From an uncultured Pelagibacteraceae bacterium (GTDB taxonomy: Bacteria > Pseudomonadota > Alphaproteobacteria > Pelagibacterales > Pelagibacteraceae): a stretch of DNA of 64,000 bases. Below are positions 27,551-35,090 of the stretch, one piece after another (the stretch's first letter is position 1; the number at the start of each line of letters is the position of its first letter). Made by a program: the position numbers and the translations under genes. Below the pieces are notes generated by a model, which did no database searches, was not told where the DNA came from, and was given only the letters and a program-made list of their open reading frames with translations. The DNA is taken from the NCBI GenBank assembly GCA_902572005.1, contig CACGEC010000002.1:1-64000 (forward strand), read 5' to 3'.

Positions 27551-28999
27551 ATGACCATAGGATGGCATTTTGATAATACATATTCAAAATTATCAGACAT
27601 TTTCAGAGAAGAAATAAAACCTATTCCTGTAATTAATCCAGAGTTAGTGATACTTAATGAAAGTTTGGCCTCTGAATTGAGTCTAGATTTTTCTAAAATT
27701 GATAAAAAAGAACTCTCAAAAATTTTTTCAGGTAATTCCTTGCCGAGTGGGAGTAGCTCTATAGCTCAGGCATATGCGGGTCATCAGTTTGGTCATTTTA
27801 CAATGCTTGGGGATGGTAGAGCGGTATTAATTGGTGAGCATACAACTAAATCAAATAAAAAATTTGATATTCAATTTAAAGGCTCAGGCAAAACAGCATT
27901 TTCAAGAAATGGTGATGGTCGTGCAGCTTTAGGACCAATGTTAAGAGAATATATAATAAGTGAAGCCATGAATGCTTTAGGTATTCCAACCACGCGTAGT
28001 TTGGCTGTAGTAAAAACTGGGGAAAATATTCAAAGAGAGAAAACATTACAGGGTGCAGTACTCACTCGTATAGCATCGAGTCACATAAGGGTAGGTACAT
28101 TTCAATATATTGCAGCAAGGCAAAAAGAGGATGAGTTAAAAACTTTATTAGATTACACCATTGATAGACATTATCCCGAAATAAAAAATTCAAATAATCA
28201 GGCTTTAGACTTATTAAATCTTTTAATAGAAAGACAATGTAATTTAGTAGTTAACTGGATGCGAGTTGGTTTCATTCATGGAGTGATGAATACTGATAAT
28301 ATGACTATTTCTGGAGAAACAATTGATTATGGTCCTTGTGCATTTATGGATTTCTATGATCCAAAAACTGTTTTTAGTTCAATTGATCAAACTGGCCGAT
28401 ACGCATATTGCAACCAACCTGTTATCACCAAATGGAACTTAGCTAGGTTTGCTGAATGCTTAATACCATTTATTGATAAAGATCAAGATAAGGCCGTTAA
28501 AATTGCTACTGAAACAATTAATTCTTTCGAAAAAAAATATGAGGAAAAATGGATGAATATGATGAGAGATAAGTTGGGATTATTTGGTTTAGATGATAAA
28601 GACAAATTTTTAATTTTAGACTTATTAACTTGGATGCATGAAAAAAAAGCAGATTACACTAACACATTTTGTTATTTGATGAATCTAAATCCTAAAGATG
28701 ATGGATTATTTGATGATAATAATTTTAAAAATTGGAAAAAAAGATGGGAAGAGAGAATGCTAAAAAATAATAACACTCCAAAAAAATGTATAGAATTAAT
28801 GAGAAAAAATAATCCATTAGTTATTCCTAGAAATCACAAAGTTGAACAGGCCCTTATGGCAGCTGAAAAAAATGATTTAAATCCTATCATTGAATTAATA
28901 GACGTTTTAAAAAATCCTTATACTCAAAAAAATAATATTTTTGATTATCAAATTCCATCTAACTCAGATGAAAAATATCAAACTTTTTGTGGAACTTAA
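27551..28999 (+). CDS. SelO-type pseudokinase (protein AMPylator, YdiU/UPF0061)
   Basis: SelO proteins have a kinase fold with ATP bound in reverse and attach AMP to protein Ser, Thr or Tyr, linked to redox stress in studied species. The 482-aa sequence has YAGHQFGHF, GDGRAVLIGE, FKGSGKTAFSRNGDGRAAL and HGVMNTDNMTISGETIDYGPC, all hallmark segments. The C-terminus ends FCGT, the standard ending with Cys in the position that is selenocysteine in some eukaryotes. It lies 5 bp after fdsA, so it is probably co-transcribed; a functional tie is not established. Confidence 0.93.
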   Translation: MTIGWHFDNTYSKLSDIFREEIKPIPVINPELVILNESLASELSLDFSKIDKKELSKIFSGNSLPSGSSSIAQAYAGHQFGHFTMLGDGRAVLIGEHTTKSNKKFDIQFKGSGKTAFSRNGDGRAALGPMLREYIISEAMNALGIPTTRSLAVVKTGENIQREKTLQGAVLTRIASSHIRVGTFQYIAARQKEDELKTLLDYTIDRHYPEIKNSNNQALDLLNLLIERQCNLVVNWMRVGFIHGVMNTDNMTISGETIDYGPCAFMDFYDPKTVFSSIDQTGRYAYCNQPVITKWNLARFAECLIPFIDKDQDKAVKIATETINSFEKKYEEKWMNMMRDKLGLFGLDDKDKFLILDLLTWMHEKKADYTNTFCYLMNLNPKDDGLFDDNNFKNWKKRWEERMLKNNNTPKKCIELMRKNNPLVIPRNHKVEQALMAAEKNDLNPIIELIDVLKNPYTQKNNIFDYQIPSNSDEKYQTFCGT

Positions 29000-30103
29000 T
29001 TAAAGAACGTAAGGTTCTGGTCTTGCTTTTTTACCCAAAACTCTCTCTACAGCCATATTTGAAATATCAATAGATTGATAAGCGCCTGTTGTAATCAGTT
29101 CAGTCAAAGCTCTACCTATTCCTGGTGCTTGCATAAGGCCTCTTCCTGTAAAACCTGTGGCTAAATAAACATTTTCAAACTTAGGATGTTTTCCAACAAC
29201 AGCATTATTATCAAGCCTATTACAATCATAATAACCTGCCCACCCTCCAGTTAACTTTAACTCTTCCATTGCTGGTATTCTCTGAGCCAAGGCAGGCCAA
29301 ACAAGTTCCTCAAAGTCGTCCCAAGCTGGTTCAAGATCGTCTGCATCAAAAACAGATTTTGGGGATCCTGCTAAATATTCTTTTCCTTCTGGTCTCCAGT
29401 AAACTCCTGTCGTTAGATCTCCTGTTAATGGCATCTCTGGAATATGTTTAGGACATTTAACTCTGAAAACTGTATGTTTTTGTGGTTCAACTGGAATATC
29501 TTCTAATAATTCTTTTGTCCAGCAACCAGCAGCAGAAATTATTGTCTTAGCTTTTATTTCAGATAGAGATTTTACTTCTCCCTTAATAAATTCAGCACCA
29601 AGTTCCATTGCTTTACTTTTTAATGCACCATGAAACATAAATGGATCAATCCAACCTTCACTTTGATTATCTGTAAACGTGGCCGTTTCTATTCCCTCAC
29701 TGTTTATATATGGAAAAAATTTTGTTAATTCTGATCCTTTAATATTTTTTGTACCTGCTTCACAAGCTTTATGATTTTCTAAAGCTTTGTATTGTTCCTC
29801 CGCATGTTCTGGTCCAAACATTAAAAGATAACCATTTGTTACCATGCTAGCAGTTGGTTTGGGATTTTTTTCTGTTTTTAATAATTCAGGTATTTGGAAA
29901 ATAAATTCTCTTGCAAATTTACCAAGTAAGATATTTTCTGTTTGAAAAAATTGTCTTCTAAAACCACCGAGTGATAATGGAAATGAAGCTGTTTTATATG
30001 TTGGGTCTCTTTCTATTACTTTAACTTTCCTGCCCTCTTTCGATAAAAAGTAAGCTGTTGCTGTACCAATTATTCCACCACCAACTATTACAACATCATC
30101 CAT
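29000..30103 (-). CDS. FAD-dependent oxidoreductase (DAO/FOXRED1-like)
   Basis: A 367-aa flavoprotein of the D-amino acid oxidase superfamily. The N-terminal Rossmann motif VVIVGGGIIGTATAYFLS (residues 4-21) binds FAD, and the C-terminus has YLATGFTGRGLMQAPGIGRALTEL, the second FAD contact. The SLGGFRRQFF region resembles FOXRED1-type and sarcosine/dimethylglycine oxidase relatives. Substrate is probably an N-methylated or secondary amine acid, by family inference. It is convergent with selO (stops adjacent) and follows tspO by 1 bp. Confidence 0.8.
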   Translation of the reverse strand: MDDVVIVGGGIIGTATAYFLSKEGRKVKVIERDPTYKTASFPLSLGGFRRQFFQTENILLGKFAREFIFQIPELLKTEKNPKPTASMVTNGYLLMFGPEHAEEQYKALENHKACEAGTKNIKGSELTKFFPYINSEGIETATFTDNQSEGWIDPFMFHGALKSKAMELGAEFIKGEVKSLSEIKAKTIISAAGCWTKELLEDIPVEPQKHTVFRVKCPKHIPEMPLTGDLTTGVYWRPEGKEYLAGSPKSVFDADDLEPAWDDFEELVWPALAQRIPAMEELKLTGGWAGYYDCNRLDNNAVVGKHPKFENVYLATGFTGRGLMQAPGIGRALTELITTGAYQSIDISNMAVERVLGKKARPEPYVL

Positions 30104-30104
30104 A

Positions 30105-30572
30105 TCAATTTAATATATATAAGTTAAAATTTAGAAATAATGCATAGCAACTCCAAAGTAAATAGGGAATCATTAAGCAAGAACTAACATAATTGACACG
30201 TTTAAATTTCAAAATAAGAATTATAATCAAAACAATTAGAATCATTAACACAATCAGTGCTAATAAGATTTGATGTAAACCAAAGAAAACAATACTCCAA
30301 GTTGTATTAAAAACTATATGGATAAAATAAATATAAATAACATTCATATCTCTATTTTTACTATGCCAATATAACCAAATAGCTAATGTCATCATTAGAT
30401 ATAAAGTAGTCCAGACTGGAGCAAAAACCCAATCTGGTGGATTAAAATTAGATTTTACAAGCTGTGAGTACCACGGTTCTTTAAAACTAATTGTCGCCAT
30501 TCCTCCTATAAATGATGCAGAATAGGTAATTATGAAAAATAGAATAAATGATATAAATTTATTTTTTAACAT
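30105..30572 (-). CDS. tspO: TspO/MBR family membrane protein
   Basis: TspO proteins bind porphyrins and other ligands and act in stress-related signalling or transport; they have five membrane helices. This 155-aa protein has five hydrophobic segments and the family signature PPDWVFAPVWTTLYLMM (near residues 46-62), plus tryptophans and the FNTTWSIVFFGLH segment of helix 3-4. The inner ATG at 30572 gives the usual length; an ATG at 30587 adds five residues. It is divergent from the SDR gene with only 24 bp between starts. Confidence 0.88.
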   Translation of the reverse strand: MLKNKFISFILFFIITYSASFIGGMATISFKEPWYSQLVKSNFNPPDWVFAPVWTTLYLMMTLAIWLYWHSKNRDMNVIYIYFIHIVFNTTWSIVFFGLHQILLALIVLMILIVLIIILILKFKRVNYVSSCLMIPYLLWSCYALFLNFNLYILN

Positions 30573-30596
30573 ATAAGTATTATACATCAGTATAGA

Positions 30597-31358
30597 ATGA
30601 ATAAAAAAACAATTTGGATAACCGGCGGAAGCACAGGAATTGGTAAAGCTTTGGCAATTAAATTTGCTAGTAAAGGTTGGAATGTTGCGATTTCAGCTAG
30701 AAGAGAAAATCTACTTAAAGAAATCTCAGATAATAACAAAAATATTTATGGATTTCCACTTGATGTAACTGATAAGTCAAAGTGTAAAGAAGTTTTTGAA
30801 CAAATCAAAAATAAGTTTAATGGTGTTGATATATGTTTTTTCTCAACTGGGACCTGGAACCCAAAAAAAGAAAAAGATATTGATGTAGAACAAATAGAAG
30901 ATGTCTTCAAAGTAAATTTTTTTGGAACCTTAAATAGTATTAAGGCTGTAGAAGAATATTTTAGAACTAAGGGGGAAGGTATAATCACTATTGTTTCATC
31001 TATAGCTGGATATAGAGGATTGCCAAATTCAACCGGTTACGGACCTTCAAAATCAGCTTTAAATAATTTAGCAGAAAGTTTATATTTTGATTTTAAAAGA
31101 TCTAATGTGCGAGTTTGCTTAGTGTCACCCGGATTTATTAAAACACCAATGACAGATAAAAATGATTTTAAAATGCCTTTTTTAAAAACTACAGAATATG
31201 CAGCTGAAAAAATTTATGACGGACTGATAAATAAAAATGTTTTTGAAATTCATTTCCCTAAATCACTTACACTTATTCTGAAAATATTAAGTTTCTTACC
31301 TAGTAAAATTTACTTTGGATTAGTGGGTAAAATGACTAAATATCAGAAAAAAAATTAA
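30597..31358 (+). CDS. Short-chain dehydrogenase/reductase
   Basis: A 253-aa NAD(P)-dependent oxidoreductase of the classical SDR type: TGGSTGIGKA (residues 8-17) for cofactor, a Ser in IVSSIAGYRG, and the catalytic YGPSK (Tyr and Lys near 145-149). The C-terminal 30 residues are hydrophobic (LTLILKILSFLPSKIYFGLV), suggesting membrane association. Its end overlaps the convergent DUF3833 lipoprotein gene by 4 nt. Similar SDRs accompany cyclopropane/furan fatty acid modules elsewhere, so a lipid-related substrate is possible. Confidence 0.82.
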   Translation: MNKKTIWITGGSTGIGKALAIKFASKGWNVAISARRENLLKEISDNNKNIYGFPLDVTDKSKCKEVFEQIKNKFNGVDICFFSTGTWNPKKEKDIDVEQIEDVFKVNFFGTLNSIKAVEEYFRTKGEGIITIVSSIAGYRGLPNSTGYGPSKSALNNLAESLYFDFKRSNVRVCLVSPGFIKTPMTDKNDFKMPFLKTTEYAAEKIYDGLINKNVFEIHFPKSLTLILKILSFLPSKIYFGLVGKMTKYQKKN

Positions 31359-31903
31359 TCTTTTACAAATACTACTGTCAATTCAGCAACTTTAAAACCA
31401 AATTTAGTCATAGTTGCTCTATTAATAGCTACACGATCATCTTGCTTAAATATCCAATCGTCAAAAGTAATTTTCATTTCTTTGCCTTTTACAGGCACCA
31501 AAAGAACATATTCAAATTTAAATGCAGGTCCATATGAATAACCTTTTGCTTTTCCCACAACGTCTCCAGCTGTTCCTTCATAATTATTCTCATCAATTTT
31601 AGTTATTTGCCATTGTCTAGTTTGAATCTCACCATCATCCCAATTGAATTTTTCATCAAGTATTAATTGTTTTCCATCCCATTTTCCGAATAAATCAGCA
31701 GAAAATTGTCTTGTTACTTTTCCAGATCTATTTTGAAGAACACCCCAAGCTTTTACATTGCCTGATAAATATTCTTCGATAACTAATCTAGGTTTTTTGT
31801 CTTTAAAATCTTCTGGTTTCATAGAGCTATTGTTTGAACAGTTTGTAATTAAGAATAAAGAAATTATCAATAAAATTGATTTAATAAATTTTTTGTCGCG
31901 CAT
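31355..31903 (-). CDS. DUF3833 family lipoprotein
   Basis: A 182-aa exported protein. The N-terminal signal ends in a lipobox-like LITNC (Cys22), so it is predicted to be lipid-anchored. The mature part carries FKDKKPRLVIEEYLSGNVKAWG-type opening residues, then a beta-rich body with FDWDDG/GxxxTRQW-like segments (NWDDGEIQTRQW) typical of DUF3833. Function is unknown; the family frequently neighbours cyclopropane-fatty-acid-synthase and DUF1365 genes, as here. It lies 10 bp downstream of the cfa-like gene. Confidence 0.82.
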   Translation of the reverse strand: MRDKKFIKSILLIISLFLITNCSNNSSMKPEDFKDKKPRLVIEEYLSGNVKAWGVLQNRSGKVTRQFSADLFGKWDGKQLILDEKFNWDDGEIQTRQWQITKIDENNYEGTAGDVVGKAKGYSYGPAFKFEYVLLVPVKGKEMKITFDDWIFKQDDRVAINRATMTKFGFKVAELTVVFVKD

Positions 31904-31913
31904 CTATCCTCTT

Positions 31914-33092
31914 TTATTTATTTTGTATTGAAAATTGTATTAAATCTATGTTTTTAGACTTAAACCCAGCTTCACAGTAAGAAAGGTAAAATTCCCACAT
32001 TCTTTTGAAAGTAGAATCAAAACCTTGTTCCTTAATCAGTTGCCATTTTTTATTAAATTCGTTTCTCCAAATAGCTAATGTATTTGAATAGTGATCTGCG
32101 TAAGATTCGTAAGACTTTATAGTCAAACCATTATGTGAAACATGTTTATTTATACTTCCTTTGTTTGGGAGAAAACCTCCTGGAAAAATATATTTTTGGA
32201 TAAAGTCTTCTTTGTTTTTATACCTATCGAAAAGATCATCATCAATTGTAATTGCCTGGATAGCAGCACTACCATTATTTGACAAGTTGTTTTTAATTGT
32301 TTTGAAATAACTCTCTAAATAATTTTGGCCAACAGCTTCTATCATTTCAATAGATGCTATTGAATTATATTTGTCTTTTAAGTCTCTATAATCTTTAATC
32401 TCAATATTTACTTTTTCATTTAATCCACACTTGTGAATTCTTTCTTTAGCGTATTCAAATTGCTTTTTAGAAATTGTAATACAATCTAATTTTACATCAT
32501 ATTTCTTCCCAAGATATTCAGCAAATCCACCCCAGCCACATCCTATTTCCAAAACTTTATCACCAATCTTTGGTTTAATTAAATCTATTAATTTTTGATA
32601 TTTATTATTTTGAGCATCTGATAAATCTTTTGTTGTTTCATCAAATATTGCACTTGAATAAGTTAATGTTTTATCAAGCCAAAGTGAAAAAAACTCATTG
32701 CCTAAATCATAATGTTTTGAAATATTTTCTTTACTTCTATTTTTTGTATTTTTAATAAAAATATTTTTTACATAATTTAAAAAGGGGAAATCTAGCAGTC
32801 CAGAAAATCTATGAATCTGCTTTATATTTCTTGCGGTAACTTCAATTAAATTAGACAGATTGTCAGTTTCAAAATCATTTTTCATATAAGACTCTGCAAA
32901 TCCTACACTTCCACCCTTTATTAAGTTGAATGTAAAGTTTGTATTTTTAATTTTTATATTAGCTTTTAAAGGATCTTTTGGATCACCAAATTTGTAATGA
33001 TTCCCATCATGATTAATTATCTCTAGAAAGCCATATTTTATATCTTTTAAAATATTAAAAACTAATTTGTCTGATAAATTACTTAAGTTCAT
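31914..33092 (-). CDS. Cyclopropane-fatty-acyl-phospholipid synthase family methyltransferase
   Basis: SAM-dependent enzyme that adds a methyl or methylene to a double bond of membrane phospholipid chains. The 392-aa protein has the SAM motif VLEIGCGWGGFAEYLG near residues 187-202, SKHYDLGNEFFSLWLD before it, SIEMIEAVGQNY, and the C-terminal FYLSYCEAGFKSK with the family's conserved Cys. It could be a true cyclopropane synthase or a methyltransferase acting in furan-type fatty acid synthesis; the flavin oxidase and DUF1365 neighbours make the second option worth considering. Confidence 0.88.
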   Translation of the reverse strand: MNLSNLSDKLVFNILKDIKYGFLEIINHDGNHYKFGDPKDPLKANIKIKNTNFTFNLIKGGSVGFAESYMKNDFETDNLSNLIEVTARNIKQIHRFSGLLDFPFLNYVKNIFIKNTKNRSKENISKHYDLGNEFFSLWLDKTLTYSSAIFDETTKDLSDAQNNKYQKLIDLIKPKIGDKVLEIGCGWGGFAEYLGKKYDVKLDCITISKKQFEYAKERIHKCGLNEKVNIEIKDYRDLKDKYNSIASIEMIEAVGQNYLESYFKTIKNNLSNNGSAAIQAITIDDDLFDRYKNKEDFIQKYIFPGGFLPNKGSINKHVSHNGLTIKSYESYADHYSNTLAIWRNEFNKKWQLIKEQGFDSTFKRMWEFYLSYCEAGFKSKNIDLIQFSIQNK

Positions 33093-33853
33093 TAACTTTC
33101 AAATGTAATATTATTTCTTATTTTTATTTTTTTCTTAATGAACTTAATTCCTTTAGTCCATAATTTAAACGCTTCATAATGTATCGCAGAAATTATCTTA
33201 AAGGTCATAAGAGGGTGTTTTAAATATGATTTAAGCAATTCTTTGCTAGTAAAATCAACCCTTTTACCATCTTGAGATGCATATAATATTTTTTCATCTG
33301 TTTGATATTGGTCAATAATGACAGATATTTTTTCTCCAGGTTTTAAGATTCTAAAAAAATAATTACAATTCATTTCTATAAATGGTGAAACATGAAACTT
33401 TTTTGAACAATTATGTTGAAATAGATTAGCATCATCTTTTACTTTAAATATGTAGGTATGTTGTTCTCCAAATGTATTTTTTACCTCATATAATATCGAT
33501 ATTAATTTTTCACTTGAATCATAAATAAAAAAAACACTTAGTGGATTAAATACATAGCCAAATATTCTCGGGTAACACAAAAGCTTAATTCTAATATCTT
33601 TAGAGTTGATGTCATTTTCATTCAAATTTTTTTTTATCCATTCAACTAATGAGGATCCATCTCTATGACCATGATCTTTCTCATAAAAACTTACTAAATT
33701 AAATTTATTAAATGAAAAAAATTTAACTCTTTTATCTAAATCTTCTAATTCAGATAGGTCTATCAATAGTGAAAAAACATTATATTTAAAAAAATGTTTT
33801 TTTGGTTTAAATCTTTTGTGAATTACAGCACCATTATATATTGAGCTAGTCAT
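33092..33853 (-). CDS. DUF1365 family protein
   Basis: A 253-aa protein with the DUF1365 pattern: SIYNGAVIHKRFKPKKHFFKYNVF at the N-terminus (residues 3-26), CYPRIFGYVFNPLSVFFIYD, and FHVSPFIEMNCNYFF. The function is unknown, but the family almost always sits between a flavin amine oxidase and a cyclopropane-fatty-acid-synthase-like gene, exactly as here. It overlaps both neighbours (8 nt with the upstream gene, 1 nt with the downstream gene), indicating coupled translation. Confidence 0.86.
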   Translation of the reverse strand: MTSSIYNGAVIHKRFKPKKHFFKYNVFSLLIDLSELEDLDKRVKFFSFNKFNLVSFYEKDHGHRDGSSLVEWIKKNLNENDINSKDIRIKLLCYPRIFGYVFNPLSVFFIYDSSEKLISILYEVKNTFGEQHTYIFKVKDDANLFQHNCSKKFHVSPFIEMNCNYFFRILKPGEKISVIIDQYQTDEKILYASQDGKRVDFTSKELLKSYLKHPLMTFKIISAIHYEAFKLWTKGIKFIKKKIKIRNNITFES

Positions 33854-35084
33854 CTAAGTTTTTAAGCATTTCAATAGATGATTTTATTCCATCCTCATGA
33901 AATCCGTAACCAAAATAACTACCACAGAACAATAAATTTGCTTTATTTTGAATATTTTTTAAATTTTTTTGATTGTCTAAAGCATTTTGGTCATAATAAG
34001 GATGAGTAAATTTAATTTTTTTAAAAATTTTTTCCTCAGGAATATCCCTTAAAGGATTAAGGGTTAAAAATATATTTTTTTCACATTCTAAATTTTGTAA
34101 AAGATTTAACCAATAAGAGAGGGAACTTTTATCAAGATTTTTTGGATCAACAAAAGAATTCCAAGAGGACCATGTCTTTTTGTTTTTGGGCATTATACTT
34201 TCATCAGAGTGTAAAATTGCATTATTTTCCTTATAATTGAAATTTGATAAAATTTTTTTTTCTTGATCTGTTGGTTTGTCAATTAAAGCTAGGGCTTCAT
34301 TAGCATGAGTTGCTAAAACAACTTTGTCATAATCAAAAAATTCATTATTACCCCCATAATAAATTTGAACTCCTGATGAAATTCTTTTTATAGAATTAAT
34401 TTCGTAATTCTTATAATACTCCCCACTAATTTTCGGTAAAACTTTGTTAACATATGTTCTGCTTCTTTGAGCTACTGTATACCACTGGGGTCTTTTGCTG
34501 AGCTTGAAAAGACCATGGTTTTGAAAAAATTTTAAAAAAAAATTCATTGGCATTTTTCCTGCCTCGTAAGGTGGCATTGACCAGATAGCTGAAACCATAG
34601 GTATAATATGATAATTAACAAAACTTTTAGACCATTTATTTTTTTTTAAAAATTCATTTAAAGTAATTTTTTGATCGAGTTCTGAAGTTTTATCGCATGA
34701 TTTATAAAATTTAATAATATCAAAAAACATTTTGATAAATTCAAAGTTAAATAAATTTGACTTATTTGCAAATATGCCTGACAGGTCTTTACCACAATAT
34801 TCAAAATTAGTATTTTCAACAGAGACAGAAAATGACATATCACTTTTTTCAATCTCAACATCAATTTCTTTAAAAAAATTAATTAAGTTTGGGTATGTTT
34901 GAAAATTGAATACAATAAATCCAACATCAACTGGTATCTTTTTGTCATTAATTATAATATCAATTGTATAAGAGTGACCCCCAAAATAGTCCTCCCTTTC
35001 AAAAAGATCTACACTGTGTTTTTTTGATAAATAATATGCTGCGCTTAATCCTGAAATCCCTGATCCAATAACAGCAATTTTCAT
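33846..35084 (-). CDS. FAD-dependent amine-oxidase-like protein of the lipid module
   Basis: A 412-aa flavoprotein with an N-terminal Rossmann FAD motif IAVIGSGISGLSAAYYLS (residues 3-20) followed by DLFEREDYFGGHSYTI. It belongs to the flavin amine oxidase/phytoene-desaturase-like superfamily. The C-terminal FCGSYFGYGFHEDGIKSSIEM segment matches members paired with DUF1365 and CFA synthase. ATG at 35084 is taken; a TTG lies one codon earlier. It begins 6 bp after gcvP, so the lipid module is contiguous with the glycine cleavage operon. Confidence 0.85.
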   Translation of the reverse strand: MKIAVIGSGISGLSAAYYLSKKHSVDLFEREDYFGGHSYTIDIIINDKKIPVDVGFIVFNFQTYPNLINFFKEIDVEIEKSDMSFSVSVENTNFEYCGKDLSGIFANKSNLFNFEFIKMFFDIIKFYKSCDKTSELDQKITLNEFLKKNKWSKSFVNYHIIPMVSAIWSMPPYEAGKMPMNFFLKFFQNHGLFKLSKRPQWYTVAQRSRTYVNKVLPKISGEYYKNYEINSIKRISSGVQIYYGGNNEFFDYDKVVLATHANEALALIDKPTDQEKKILSNFNYKENNAILHSDESIMPKNKKTWSSWNSFVDPKNLDKSSLSYWLNLLQNLECEKNIFLTLNPLRDIPEEKIFKKIKFTHPYYDQNALDNQKNLKNIQNKANLLFCGSYFGYGFHEDGIKSSIEMLKNLDD

Positions 35085-35090
35085 CAATAA

